This document shows positions 33,379 through 47,300 of a stretch of DNA of 64,000 bases, piece by piece. Source of the DNA: Anthopleura xanthogrammica. Its lineage: Eukaryota > Cnidaria > Anthozoa > Actiniaria > Actiniidae. A model generated the notes under the pieces. It was not told where the DNA came from. It saw only the letters and a program-made list of their open reading frames with translations, and ran no database searches. The stretch's first letter is position 1; every line of letters starts with the position of its first letter. Location: the NCBI GenBank assembly GCA_964019055.1, contig OZ025216.1:11177914-11241913 (forward strand). Direction: 5' to 3'. The position numbers and the translations under genes were made by a program.

Positions 33379-35657
33379 AAATCACAAGCACCAATGACAT
33401 AGTAAGCATTACTTTCTTCCAGTTTCATAATTTATTGGAATGGCATACCTCTTAAGATATATAAACCCCTTATAAAACTCATGAATCATTAATGAGGAAA
33501 ACACAATAGAAATCATTGTCCGTGGAGGAGGTTGTATATCTGATACAAAAACGTCCTGATTTGCATAAAGTTTAACTCGAATTTTCTCAGCTAAATTCAA
33601 TTTTATCTTTAAAATTTTAGTAGAACATGAATGTATACACCTAGACGTTTCATAAGTAATATACAATATGAGTGTCCGTGTTGTATCAGATATACAACCA
33701 CGAGCTGAAGATACAACACTGCCACTCATATTGTATATATTACTAACGGCATATTCCAGCTGCTCAATGTGGACGACAAAACAATATAACATTACTCTCT
33801 GGCAGGGAATGAAATTCACCGCTTTGCCTTATCGAGTACCACTTGAGCTGCACTGAGAATAGTCCCTTTCACAGCTCCCTGCACCATTGTAAAGGTTGGC
33901 CTCCCCTTTGCATTGAAGTGAGATGAATGGCGAGCTTGCAATGATAGAGACCTTTTTTAAGGCTCAGCTTAAGGGAACTGTGAAGGGGACTACTGCTGAA
34001 AGGGGCTAAACTTTGCCAGTGCATTTTCAAGATACCGTACATGTACTTCTATATGTAAGTCAGTATATGTATGCATAAAATACTGCACCATTTTGGGCAT
34101 TTTTGTACAACTCAGTTTTTCCAATTGAGTATTTCTTTATTTTTGTTATTATTTAAATGGGTGACGGGTTGGTTTAAATGGAAATTGAAAATATTTATAT
34201 TTTTTTATCAATATTATTATATTGATTAATTTTCTGAGAAACCTTTCTTGCAAAAAATTAAATCTGAGCTAATAATGCAGATTGAAGAGGTGCCAAAGGA
34301 ACACCAGAGAAAATTTTTTGGGGTATATAGACAATACACCTTTTAGCTTGGACATAATGTTTTCTCACTTCAGACCACGTGTCATTACCTTTACTATCAT
34401 TTTTTTGTTTAACGGTTGTGCATGAGAAGACACATGAATATGGATACAACTCAAACAAAGAATCTTATTCTCAAAAGAATGACACATGGTCTGAAAGGGG
34501 AAACATTACAACCAAGCTAAAAGGGTCTAGCTATTATAATTTTTCCAAGTAATCTTGGATGAATCCCAGGTTCATCTGGTAAAACAAAAATCACCACAAA
34601 TAAAATCATTAAACAAAAGTACTTTATATATTTATTTTTAAAAATGGTGCAGTCGAATGAAAGACTAAAGTGCATAAGATTTATAACACATGAATATTTT
34701 GCATTTAGCTCTACTTTCACTATGTACAATGAAAAAGGTTAAATAACATTCAATTTTATATAAGTTCTTTTAAATTTCATTAAAGGCTTGAGATCAAAAT
34801 AATAATCTTTGACTTGCTTTTCAACTTGTGACTTTGGAAAAAATAATATGAAAATTATTGAATTCTTTATGGTTCAATAATGAAGAAATGGAAAATGCAT
34901 GCTGTGTGTTGTTATAAAGCATGCAGGTATTGTCAGAACATGAGAGAAGTGTTTGGAGAAGCATGACATGAATCAAAGTGCTTCTCAACACTTCCCAAGT
35001 GTTCTGACAATTCCAAAGTTCTTGATAACTGCACACAGCACAGCAAGCAAGTTTTTTTATTTCTTTTATAAAATACAAATTAGAGTAGCCATTATTTTTG
35101 ACACCAGTGATGTAATAGAAAGTATGCGCTCATGTTGTGTGCTCTCATGATTCACTCATACTCGCATGCTCTCAGCCATGACCAATCAGAACACAAGATA
35201 TTTAACAGTTATTTTATAATATTTGGTGGTGATTCTTTATAGAGCTCCGCCAGGTTTGCTCTCATCATATTTGAGTAGGGTGGAACCAATGAGAATAGAA
35301 TGCTTTTCACACTACGTCATTTTTCTCTCATGGGCCAAGTAAAATGACTAAAAATGTGCAGGGTATGGTACCACTCATGCGACTACAAGTTTTGAGTTAA
35401 GACGAAAAGAATAGTTTTTATTGTTGCAAAAAGTAGACAGCTTCTACTTTGTGCAGCAAAGAATGTTGCGCATGGATTGATGATACGAACAACAATTGCT
35501 CGCAACTTGCAATGCAATAATGTTGAGTGACAAGTTGCACAATTTTGTTATGAATAAGCCCTTATTGCTGGAACTTATGCCGGGATTCTCAGAAAACCCA
35601 AGGCGCAAAGGTCTACAACATGACTGTGAGACAAACGATCCATTTACCTAGATTCTT
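33379..35657. other. Convergent intergenic region between GPCPD1-like gene and stomatin A
   Basis: It holds the 3' flanks of two convergent genes and several hairpins: 33525-33752 (GTTGTATATCTGATACAA and its inverse), a TAGACC-family MITE at 34328-34530, and 34928-35012 (TGTCAGAACA...AAGTGTT and inverse). A fragment at 35430-35550 resembles one arm of the large hairpin at 37965-38236. No gene is evident. Confidence 0.6.
34328..34530. mobile_element. MITE, TAGACC family, copy 2
   Basis: The ends TAGACAATACACCTTTTAGC and GCTAAAAGGGTCTA are inverted. The interior has CAGACCACGTGTCATT and ATACAACTCAAACAAAGA, as in 14590-14768. Confidence 0.8.
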
Positions 35658-38600
35658 CTATTGCATAAACTTGTTAAGAAATTCAATAGGTAAGGGAAAT
35701 ACAATGGTAGAGTTCTTCTCTGCTGAGATGGTGTTGAGTGTCTGGAGGTATCTGAGCTGCATAGCGTGGGGTGAATCCTGCATGGTGTCAGCAGCTTCTC
35801 GGAGAGCTACCGATGCTTTCTTCTCTCCATGGGCGCAAATAAGCTGCGTAAAAATATAGAGACATATTAAGGGAATGTTCATTTTAGGGGGGAGGGGTGG
35901 TGGTGGCTTTGTGTGTGTTCTTTGAAGTGGGTGTGGATGGTGTAGTCCACTCACCTCTCACCTCTGGGGTCACATACGTAAGTATAGTTTGTTAGGTCTC
36001 TCCCTTGATTTGACTGGTTTTTCTCCAGGTTTTCCAGCTTTTTTCCCTCCCAAAAAAACCTAACACTCTAAATCCCAAATCTATTTGTGAGCTAGCTGTG
36101 CCCTGACCTTGATCAGCTCTTGCAAGGTATTGATAAAATTGACAAAAAAACAACAACAAACCTTGGCGCTGGCTTCCCGCGTAGCTTCTGCCTCGGCAGC
36201 CATTGCACGCTGTAGCTGGACTGGCAACCGTACGTCTTTCCTGTAGACATGAAAAAATAAAAAATTTTAAACCGAAATTTGATCTTTTTGTATGATATAA
36301 AGTTCACCTTCCATGACAAAGTAACGAGGAGAAGATCATGATGAAAGGCAATAGTGATTAATTGTAGGAATGCACGAAGGCGCGCAACTTGATGCCGCAC
36401 ACTCCAAAAGAAGATCGCCAGACTTTCAGATAACATTGGTTGATTAATTAAACTTTTGGTAAAATTTTGATCTAGAAATTAAAAAAAGTTGTCCTTATTT
36501 TTCCTCTTTGTTGGAGTAGTTTTCGTTTTCTATGAAAAACGTACAGCAAGGAACCGTGCCTTGCCGTGTCCGCGTCAGTGCCGTGACGTGTATGAAAATA
36601 TACGACATTTGGCGCCGTGTCCGCGCCGCGCCGTAACCGTGCCTTGTGCCGCGGCGACTTTTCACACTCGTACGAAATCTGCTCTATGATCGTGCGCAAG
36701 TTATCGTTCGCGTCGAAGCATGCGCTGTATGCGCCATCTATCACTGAGGCGTTAGCAAGTTGAGTAGACTTCATAAAAGGCTGTACAATACTGATACATA
36801 CATTTCGACACGTTCCACGTGTACACCCCAAGGATTGGTAGCCTCGTCAAGAATCATCTACAAATAAAGCGAAACAAAAATATTAACGTAAATTAATGAT
36901 AAACCACCGACCTCTTGCTTAACAGGCAGCACACTAACAAACCAAGCCACACTTGCTCCTTAAAACAAGTGTGTGAGGACACTGAGGATTAAACTATGGA
37001 CCTCTTGCAACCAACTTACAAAAGTTAGAAGAACATACTTAGAGAGTTAATTAAAACATTTACTGCGACACCAACCTGCATCTGCGCACTAAGATCTTCT
37101 CTCTTAGTCAATATGTCTGACAAGATCCTCGTCCCTATCATATTCCTAAGTGTCGTCTGAGCCAAGAGCTTGGTAGATGCTTGGACATTCTGAACATTGG
37201 TAATGGATACCGTAGCATTCTTGATCTTGAAGAAGACGACTGCGTCCACGGTTACCGTTACGCTGTCCCGCGTTAGACACTGAATGTATTCAAATAAAAG
37301 TAAAAGGATGAGGTAAGAAGTAGTGGATGAACGCGTCTGCGCGGCGCATATATAAAGGACATAGAAGAAGGAGAGCATATTTGTCTTGGTCAAAATTTGT
37401 TCTCGTATTACTGGGTTTCAATCAGCTGATAAAATAAGTCTTTGAATTTCATTTTATCTGCTCTAAATGGTGGTCAAACACTGACAGCCATGTGCTGTCA
37501 GCCAGAAAATATTCAGTTTTCGTTTGACCCTGATGAAAAACTTACAGCACGGACCGCGCGCGCACCTTGCCTTGACCTTGTTAGTGCCAGTCTGTGTATG
37601 AAAACATTCGAAATTCCGTGCCGTGTCCGCGCCGTAACCGTGCCATGTTCCGTTACATTTCACTCTCGTACGAAATCTGCTCTAATGAAAACTTGCGATT
37701 CAGCTGATAAATATCCCACACGAGGCAGCAAATAAAGTCAAGTGAAACCCAGCAATGGACAATTTTGTCAGCGCATGCGCACTTACCTCCTGCGGCGCAA
37801 CGTCAAACGACACGGTCCTCAGGTCCACAATATCATATTTATCGATGCAAGGGAGGAAAAAGAACACTCCTGCAAGGGAAAAGAATTTTTTTGCTCGTAA
37901 TCAATGCCATGTACCACCACTTATCCCTGTGTAACAGAATTTAAACTCGGGTTGCTCTGTTGGTTAAAGGCGTGGAAATACGAGCAACAAAATCGAGCAA
38001 TTTGTCGCGCAATATTGTTGAGTTGCAAGTTGCAGAGTGAATGTTGCTCGTATTATCAACCCGCGCACAACAACATTTTTGTAGCGCGACTTTGTTGCAG
38101 AAGTAGAAGCTCTTTCTACTCTCTGAAACAAAGAAAATTTGTTGCACGCGGGGTGGTAATACGAGTAACATTCGCTCTGCCACTTGCAACGCAAAAATGT
38201 TGTGCGACAAATTGCCCGATTTCGTTGCTCGTGTTTCCGCGCCTCAAGCATTCGGCAATTTGTATATGGGTCATGGGAGCTGCTAGTGCGCTGTCTCCCA
38301 CCGCTGTTGGAGTGGATTTGATCCTGGTCAGACACACCATTATGTAAGCAGAGGTCCTTGTTCATTTTGGTTCGGATTACTGAGCAATTGCTCCCTCCGT
38401 GATCGACGTAAGCGATAAATACATACAACTTTGAACAAAAAAGTTGGAGTTATCAGAAGCGATCATGCGGGATGTACCGGGGATTTGCGCACTTACCGGG
38501 TCCTCGCGATCCACCGGATATCGTCCGACCAAGTCTGAATATCACCACACGTTCAAACTCCTGTACGATCTGAAGAAACAAAGGAATTATATGAGAACCA

Positions 38601-41054
38601 TTTATACACTTAACCAACTTATGCAAACAATGCGGAACTTTGCGCGCAACAGTAAACACTGATTTGTGAAATTTGAATATGATTGCGTGACAGAAGTTGT
38701 AACACATCCTCTCTAAAGTGTGTTTTCGTTCCGCGCATAGGCGTAAAATCAACCTTTGTAAAATTTAAAGATGATTGCTTGACGGGACTTGTGTTACAAC
38801 AACATAAAATTATTCCATTAAGGTTGCGCTCGGTTGCGCTCGTTTAGGTCCAACATCAGTCTCTTTGAAGCCTGACGATTATTGCGTGACAAGGTTTGTG
38901 TGACAACCCTCGATCCGAAAATGTTGCGCACCTGAGAGAGTCTCACGTTTGAGCCAAAAATCAACTTTGACTAAAACATTATGAGAATGTTCCACTCACC
39001 TTTAGACAAAAGATTAACGAAAAAGGGAATGTACAAACAACTACTATAAAACAGAATACGACTGCAATGGTACCATAGCCACCCATAGTACCGCCATCTG
39101 GAGCGCTGGCTGTTGGAAAACAAAAACAAACAAAACCTCATTAAAATCCTAGAAAATATATATGGCCACTTCATCCTTCGTGTTGTGTCACTTCGAGCCA
39201 AACCTAGCCGCTTCAATATTTTCCAGAGCAGGTTTTTTTCGTAAACAAACAAAACTATGGATAACTGGTTCCTAAACTTACAGAATAAACAAAGCTGTAG
39301 TTATATAGACCTCAGTGAACATTTTGTATAAACAGCTTCGAAATACGTTGTCCTGAGAATTCTTAACATTGTGTGAAAAGTTACTTTGATCTCTTTCTTT
39401 TCGTGTGGAACAAAAGTTGCTATTCTATTCTATTAGTTGCTTTTAAACTTTTACATTGTTTTCCCCCCTTGCTTTTCCATCCTATATTTTCTTCAAATAG
39501 TGTTTTTAACCTGACATGTTTAGGTTTGGAAATGCTGTTGTCATGAAAACAAGAAAAAACAGGTAATAACATCTCACTTGAGATCTCTCCTTGAACTAGA
39601 CTGAACACGGACAGAAACAAGTTGAACTTTATAAATATTGACGGAGTCTTTTATGAAATATTTTAACATCATCGTGAATACACTTTAAGGTTTAATGGGT
39701 CTAATTAATTGTCAGTAAAAACCGTTTCAATTTTCAATTCTTATTATACCATTTTTAAAAAAATTCAATACAATAAAAATTGAAGCAAAACCTTCTATAT
39801 TATGAACAAAAGTTCTTTAAAATAGCAATAAAATCTTTCAATGACAATACTTTGTTATTCTTGATATTTTGAAAGAACGAGAATATAAATAATTTATCAA
39901 AGTCAAGAAGGGCGCAGCTCTCTACAACGTCTCTACATGCATGCAATATTGCAAGAACGAAACAAAAACAAACTTGTGGCAGGTCCTACACATTTTAAAG
40001 TCCCTCATTCAGCAAAAATTACTGAAAATCCGTCAGAATTATTGAACTTCAAGCTTGAAAATGTATACCAATTCGATATAAAGATAATGAAGGTCCGAAA
40101 CCTCAGTAAAGTTTTAACTTTTTTAAACTTAGAAAAATATTTTTTTCCTCTACGCCTTTCAATATTCATTTATTATTTTTATGTATATCGACGATGAAGC
40201 CCAAACTAGTATATTATTATTTAAACTTTATAGTTTATTCTATATATTCTGTATTCAATGTTATCGTAATTATTGTATTGTAAACGTCTTGACGCTTGTT
40301 GAATTACTTGAAAAACACTCGCTTTATTAACAAAACAAAAAAATGAATTTTATTGATAGTAAATAAATTTCTCGACGTTAAAGAATTGAGAAGTTAATGC
40401 GAAAAAAAAGTTGTGAAACTGGAAGTATTTGATGTTGAACTAAACTGATCAAAAATTGGAAAAAGAATTGTCAAAAATTGAGCTATTTATTTTAATTTTT
40501 TTGACGGTGTTTTAGAACTGTCTTATACTGCTAGTTAAATTAACTTTGAGTACATTTTATAACTCCGGATATTATAGAAATGCCGCTTTTTTTAATTATA
40601 AATATAATCCTAACGGTTGGAATATTTTCCTTGACAAATCATTTTAGATAACGAATTGAGTCCAAGTATTTCTAAGTATGAACTCCGCGCGCGAACGATC
40701 TAGTTAAAATAGTGAACAAAAAAAGAAGAAGAGTTTTATGATAGTAATTTCTATCTTAAAAGTCTAATATTGCCATTATAAAACTTTATTAAATTGAAGT
40801 TAATCTATTCAGAAAGTTTATAGTAGATTACGAGCGCTCACTTAGTAGAGTTCAAGAACTAGCGACTGAGCGACTCTAACACTCACTTTATTATACACAA
40901 ACAATGAAATTCAAGAAGAAACAAGTACGTGGCTTTTGTACTTTTGTATATATATATATGTAAAAAGAATCGTTCTGTACTTACTACTTGTGCAGTGCAC
41001 GGTAGGTAGTTGCTGGAAGGCACAGCCTCTGCGTTGTGGAGATTCACCTGACAT
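35658..41054 (-). CDS. Stomatin A (SPFH/PHB-domain membrane protein, 286 aa)
   Basis: Stomatins are hairpin-anchored inner-leaflet proteins that oligomerise and modulate ion channels. Eight exons join to TAG: 40985-41054, 39000-39109, 38497-38569, 37787-37869, 37076-37279, 36802-36857, 36162-36240, 35658-35843. The membrane hairpin is YGTIAVVFCFIVVVCTFPFS. The PHB domain follows: [101 protein letters not shown]. The C-terminus is [20 protein letters not shown] then FPLPIEF. I chose the ATG at 41052-41054 because it gives a short MSGESPQ... leader like its paralogue; an in-frame ATG at 41160-41162 would add 36 residues. In exon 8, LICAHGEKKA departs from the usual [10 protein letters not shown]. 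Intron phases equal those of stomatin B. Confidence 0.92.
36510..37690. repeat. Two copies of a CpG-rich AGAGCAG dispersed repeat in stomatin A introns
   Basis: Copies at about 36520-36690 and 37530-37685 share AACGTACAGCA/AACTTACAGCA, CCGTGTCCGCGCCG, TTTTCACACTCGTACGAAAT and CTGCTCTA. The interior is strikingly rich in CG dinucleotides compared with the AT-rich surroundings. A third, CpG-depleted copy is at 16562-16721. Confidence 0.6.
37965..38236. mobile_element. Large hairpin MITE in stomatin A intron 3
   Basis: GCGTGGAAATACGAGCAACA, AATCGAGCAATTTGTCGC and GTTGAGTTGCAAG on the left are mirrored by GCGACAAATTGCCCGATTTC, GTTGCTCGTGTTTCCGCG and CTTGCAACGC on the right. A central inverted AGTAGAAGCTCTTTCTACT forms the loop. 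Confidence 0.75.
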
Positions 41055-41768
41055 GTCGTTCCGAGATTTGAGTTGAAGCTGTTCTGGAGCTGGACTGACT
41101 CTGTTTGCATGGTGCACTCGAGAACGATGTTCATGTGAGGCGATTCCATGATGATCTAACATTGCCACCACTCCCAATTTTACTTTGAAATCATTCACAT
41201 GTTGTAAACATCAACTAGGACTGGCAAAACCACCAGTTATTTAGCGCTTCTACGAATGTCGTCATTCCATGCCTCCTCTCTTCGAAACATAGCTGGGCCG
41301 AGATTAATATGACTGCTTATTTAAATGTGAAAAGGGTGCCTTGGTTACGCTGAAAGGGATAAAACATCTGTTCATGAAGTCCGGCGCCATGTTGGATATC
41401 GGGGTGAAAAAGACTGGGGTAGAAAGTGTGGTCTTTAAACTTCCCGCGTGGCAATAATTTGTTTACATTCGACACTTCCGCTTTTTCCAATATTCATAAA
41501 ATATGTCTTAAATTTTATTACTTTTAAAGGGTAAAAAATTAAAATAACATTTTGGTATTTAGCTCAGCGGATTACAGAACGAACAGAAAAAGATATTTAG
41601 ACTAAACAGGCTCCGGATTTTTAACAGATATACCATTTATGTAAAGTAAGAACTTTGCGAGGGATTAGAACCTAATCTTCGACGCTAGTGAACGGTTTTT
41701 CAGCTCTCAGGCCAGCTGTAAGACACTTTCGAATTTCACTGCCATCTAATGGTTATTTTACCGCAAAA
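41055..41768. promoter_or_regulatory. Divergent promoter between stomatin A and stomatin B exon 1a
   Basis: The two leaders point away from each other across 714 bp. The region has a GGCGCCATGTTGG (YY1-like) motif near 41382-41394 and GGGATAAAAC near 41357. Shared regulation is inferred from the layout only. Confidence 0.45.
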
Positions 41769-41865
41769 ATGACGACTACAACGACATCAACAAGCGTTCA
41801 TATTAATCCTGTTGCTGAAGGTTATCGACGCACGGATATGCTGAATTTCGCTGGAAATAATCAAG
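41769..41865 (+). CDS. Alternative first coding exon (1a) of stomatin B
   Basis: ATGACGACTACAACG opens MTTTTTSTSVHINPVAEGYR... for 32 codons plus one base, then CAAG/GTAGTG. It ends in phase 1, exactly as exon 1b (44316-44364) does, so either can splice to exon 2 at 46844 and give an intact stomatin (295 aa with 1a, 279 with 1b). The leader is Thr-rich and hydrophilic, as usual for stomatin N-termini. It is the first exon after the divergent promoter. Use is inferred from phase and position. Confidence 0.5.
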
Positions 41866-43206
41866 GTAGTGAAGCTAACTAACTAATAAACACCTCGATT
41901 CAAGCTAATTTCGAAGAAATCAAACCCCTAACATACTTGATCATATAATTTGGCATTTTTGAACTATATATTGTATGGCTCGTTTAAGATTCCAATTTTT
42001 AAGATAGTTTTAGTTGGGGATTTATTTGTTTTGTTTCGAATTGCTCACCGTGGCTGGAGTTTGCAGGTATTTTATGTATATACACGCTCGAGGTAGTCTA
42101 GGGTGTGTAATATGTATTTACACCTTAAGAAAAGCATTATTGGATCACACTGCTGAAGCCTCAAAATACTTCATCCAACATTTCTAAAATATACTCGACT
42201 ATTTCTGATCGTCCGACTACTTTTGACTCAATTGAAAAAATATAATTGTTACGATGGACATAGCTGGACTTTGTTATTCTGACAGTACCTTTATCTAAAC
42301 ATATAGCCAAGTGACTCCAATTATTTTAAGACATCTCGTACATTTACAGCGTAAAAATGTGTTTCGCCTGTTAACATTTTTTTCTCGTACTAGTTTGAGG
42401 AAATATAATTGTAAATAGATAGAATCCCGTTTTTCGTTTGGACTTTCACTAATGATGGATATGAAAACAGCTAGTTCTAGGAACCCAGCTATTTTAGACA
42501 AACACAAGGACGTTTACATAACCTGGTGAAATTTTGGTTTTATTGTTAATGTCCATAGATTTATAGATAACTTGGTGTTCAAACACAAGTAGTCAGTTGT
42601 ATAATTTCCAAGTTAAATGTAGTCTAAATTATCCCAGTAAAACACAGTCTATATAGACTAGACTATTTATGTAACAACTTAGAATTTGCATATTACAGCG
42701 CAATAAAGACTCACTGAAATTGTATTTTAAAAACCTTTTACTTCAACAAAAACAATGAATTTGTATCAAAAACATTCTAAATCCCAAAAGGATTTATTCG
42801 GTTAGCGCTACAAAATGTTTCCAAATTTTATTGAACAATTTTGCGATGTACAAACAGAAATAACTTCAGCAGTTTTTCTACAAAATGTTTTTTTTTGAAA
42901 AATTATTCACTTTTTTTTATGGAAGTGCAGCAAAATTAAAGGCAGTAGATGTAAATATTTTGGACAAATGAATAATGACTAAAAGTGTTCTGTTTACGAT
43001 TTTTTAATGAAAATGTATACTATATTCTTGATCTTTGTTCTTTTTGTAAAGTATTTTGGCAAAAATCATTAATAACTGATGGTTGGTTTGGATAAAATAT
43101 TGATGATTCATGATGATTGTATCCTTATTTTGAAAGTAAAAAATCGTATTTCATCTTGAGAAACACCAGGAAAATCCTCAGCCACAAAAATATGTATATT
43201 TTTATA

Positions 43207-43217
43207 TCATCATCATC

Positions 43218-43303
<86 letters not shown>

Positions 43304-43311
43304 TATCATTA
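43207..43311. repeat. (ATC)n microsatellite
   Basis: About 34 ATC units in the stomatin B first intron. The rest of 41866-44315 is AT-rich and shows no element I recognise. Confidence 0.95.
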
Positions 43312-44315
43312 TTTTTGAAGTCACAAGTAAATAACTAGATTCACCATCATCTTCATTTTCTTAGTCAAAAGTAAAAAATCTAATCATTCTATTTATGGCA
43401 ACAAAAAACCCATTATATCTGATGTACTCCTAATGAATGTATATGACACATGAATGGGCTGTAGTCGTGAAAAAAGGACTTGATATAAATGTATATTTTT
43501 TCAAACAATGCCATTTCCCACAAAGTTGATAATTTATGAAGAGTGTTTAAAATTGGTCAGAACAAGAAGATTTGTGGTCATTTTTAATAATCTTAGCTGA
43601 AAAATATGGTTACAATCTGGTTTTAATTCAAAAATATTAAATCTTTAGTATTCTTAGGCCTTTGTTTGCACTCCTTATCCATTCCTATCTTACCCTGGGT
43701 GCCAGAGAGATTTTTTCACAGATTTAAAGAGGGTAATCCAGGGGTAATCAGAGGATAATCTCAAGGCTTTGCTGGTCTCCTTGTATATGTAACAAGAGTA
43801 TTCCTATCTCTCCCATACTTCGAGAAATACTGTATTCTATAGATTTAGGCCCCTAGGCCACTTTTGAATCATAATGCTTCTTATCTCCTTTTTGCCATTT
43901 TCAGCCTGTTTTACATAATAAAAATTAGAAAAACACAAGGTATTTGACATATGAGCTCATTAAATATAACTATACAATTAATGCAAATCATGTACAACTT
44001 ATTTTTTAGTATTTTTAATTTTTATTAATTTATTTTTTAGTATTTTTATCAATGTTTCAAAACCACAGAGCAGTGGAAAATACAAAACTTGGTCAATCTG
44101 TACAGTTAGTTTCTCATTATTTGGAAAAGGTTATAAATTGTTATGCAGACCCCTGTTTTTCATGCATTTTTTCAGTATTTCTCTCGATTTGTTTTTTGAT
44201 AAGCGCGGGACAGCTGTCTATATAGTCACGTGAGAGACCCTTGGGTCGTTTACAGTGTCAGAATATTTCCATCTTCACTATAGCTTAGCTTGTCTACAAC
44301 GAAGCACGAAGAAAA

Positions 44316-47300
44316 ATGTCTGCAGATGGGCCCAGACACTTCGACATTGCTAGAGACGCTGCAGGTAATCTTAAAAACCTTTCAACACAATCTAAGATGA
44401 CATTTTTCGAGCGTTTTAGGCTTAAGATTCGGCGTTTTTGATCTGGAAGTCGCACATTAAGGATGAAGTTGGCGCCGCTTCTCGCTTAACGCGCAAGAAG
44501 TGGAAAATCTCAATCAGAAGATCCTCAAACTGTCTAACTTTACTGAAAAGGTCAATTTTAAACCTTTTTCTAAATGTAAGAGATATTTTTGTTTCTTTAA
44601 ATTGACCTTCATCAAGGATTTCGTATAATTTTTGGCTTCAATGGTAAGAAAGCCACTTTACTGACTTTACAACTCCATGCAATCAAGCAGAATTTGCTTT
44701 TATTGGAATATTACAAAAATATTTTGGGTAAAGGCCTTTTTTAATTACTGCAAGAGTACAATTTTTTTTTATTTCCAGTTTATTAGGTCGCCTTGCTTTC
44801 TTTTTTCGGCTAAACAAATTCAAAATAAGTCAATAAACTACCTCTCGTCTCGCGCGAGATTTAGCTTATTTTTTTTTTCAATCGAGAATAAAATTATTCT
44901 CAAAATCTTCCGAAGGATTCTTATTGATTATTGATTTACCATTTAGTCATGCCGTCTTTAATTTTTGTATCTAATCATTTCTCGGATAAAAAGCATTATA
45001 ATATGATATGATATAATTTACTTCGTAAATTGTGCGTGTTCTGTATTGTGAGATCCCGAAATTTCTTCATTACACTGTCCCAGCAGGGTTTATTTAAAGA
45101 TTTAAGAGCATTCTGAATCAACTTCAAAGCTTAGCCGTTACTGTATTTTTCAATTATCGTTTTTTGAGGCAATGTAATTTAGATTAATAATTTAGAATTA
45201 ATCAACTTTATATGCTTCTGAATTATTTTTTAGCATAAACAAACTCCCAAATGATTTCGCTTCTCTCAGGCATAAGGAATTAGCCAATCAGCGAACATTT
45301 TGTTCGTAGCTCAATGTTTCCTAGTTCCAGGTTTTCAACTCGATAAACAACAGCTTTTACTCGAAAATATAGAAAATAAAACTCATTGTTGGAAAGATTC
45401 ACCAAATACCTTTTAGAAAAGGCATTATTGCAGTTAACGAGTTTGCCTAGAGCCATGCATTACCTTAAGCGTAATGTTTTCCCATTTCCGACCACACGTG
45501 TCATTCCCTAGAGTATCATTTCTTTGTTTAACGGTTGTGCATGAGACGACACATGAATAAGGATACAACTCAAACAAAGAATCTTATTCTCTAGACCACA
45601 TGTCATTCCCTAGAGTATCATTTCTTTGTTTATGGTTGTGCATGAGATGACACATGAATATGGATACAACTCAAACAAAGAATCTTATCCTTAAGACCAC
45701 GTTTCATTCCCTAGAGTATCATTTCTTTGTTTATGGTCGTGTATGAGACGACACATGAATATGGATACAACTCAAACAAAGAATCTTATCCTTAAGACCA
45801 CATTTCATTCCCTAGAGTATCATTTCTTTGTTTATGGTCGTGCATTGGATTATCCAATAGATTTCTGGTTGGCAATTTAAATAACAATCAGCCAAAACAA
45901 ATTTTGTGGTTGTACGCCCACGTATTACATTTTATGTAAATGCAAGATTATAAGGAATGAAATGTTTAATTACCTGATGCACATTTTATGAGAACCGTTT
46001 TTCATCTTCAGAGATAGACTGTCAGACTGATGTTCAAATATTTAAAAAAAATTTGAAAGATATGTTTCCTGATCTACTTAAACCCATCAAATTACCGTAA
46101 AATTTAGAAGAGGGTCTAGGAAGTAGAATGCTTCAAGATGAAAAGTAATTCATTGTACTCTCGGATTATGATCACTGTTGTTCGCTTGTCATGGTAACTG
46201 ATCATTATTTAGATCTGCTTATAAATTTCTATTGCTTTTTATCTCACACCATTAAAAATACAGCCAATCAGAATGCAGGAAAGCTATTGTTTATTCAGCG
46301 GTATTCCACTGTTCCTTCTCATTAGGCGTTGCACCCTAAGTGTATTTTCAATAGTGTGGGATAATATGAGATAGTTATATAGTGATTTCTCATGACATAC
46401 CATGAAATATCCCACTGGTAACTTGTATTTTCTTGTATACTGAAGGCTCCTTTGTGTACTAGAAAATAAAAAATATATCACTTTATGGGAAATTCAGTAC
46501 ATGTATACTAGTTTCCAATCTTGCCCACTGTCACTCACACACACTACCACTACATTATATATTCTATGCATACAACTCTCAACTCACATGTTGATTTTTA
46601 CGGAGGGAGAAAAACCAGATAACCTGGAGAAAAACCCTTGTGTTACAGGAGAAAACAACACATTGAACAAACTCAATTCACATGATTTAGCCTGAGCTTG
46701 ATTGAACCTGGGCCACATCGGTGAGAGGCAAGTTGTATACCACTATGCCACTTGCCACCCAAAATACAAGTGGCTCATGGGATATTTGATAGTATGCCAC
46801 TGCATGATAAATATGTATTCAATCCTTGTCTTACCTCTTTCAGAAACATCCAATTATGATAGAGGAATATGTTACTATGTCCTGTGGGGCCTGTCAGTCA
46901 TTATCTGTATATTTACTATGCCGTTCTCAGTTTGCTTCTGTCTAAAGGTATGTGCTCACCAGTCGTGTGCTGTCATGAAGAGCCACTATTCCAATCTACT
47001 GCAGGTGAAATCCTGCAGAAATCAAATTGTCCTCTTTCATTATAATGTCACATGAAAACAATATTTTTTATGCTTAGAACCGTGGAAATGAGAGGGGATA
47101 TAACAGCAACAACACAAAGAAAACTTCAAAAAATTGACTTTTTTAGAACTTAGAAACCCAATATAGTCATCAAATACCATACATATATTGCTGAATAAAC
47201 ACCAGTTGATAAAAGTTTTGAAAACCAGACATCAATTGAGCTGCAGAGTAAAATTAGTTCAAATTCTTATAATTTGTTCTTCACTATTCTGTCACCCTTA

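Noticed and set aside
41040..41149. MESPHMNIVLEC... frame as stomatin A exon 1
   Set aside because: It ends in phase 0 at the donor, but exon 2 needs phase 1; the MSGESPQ frame fits.
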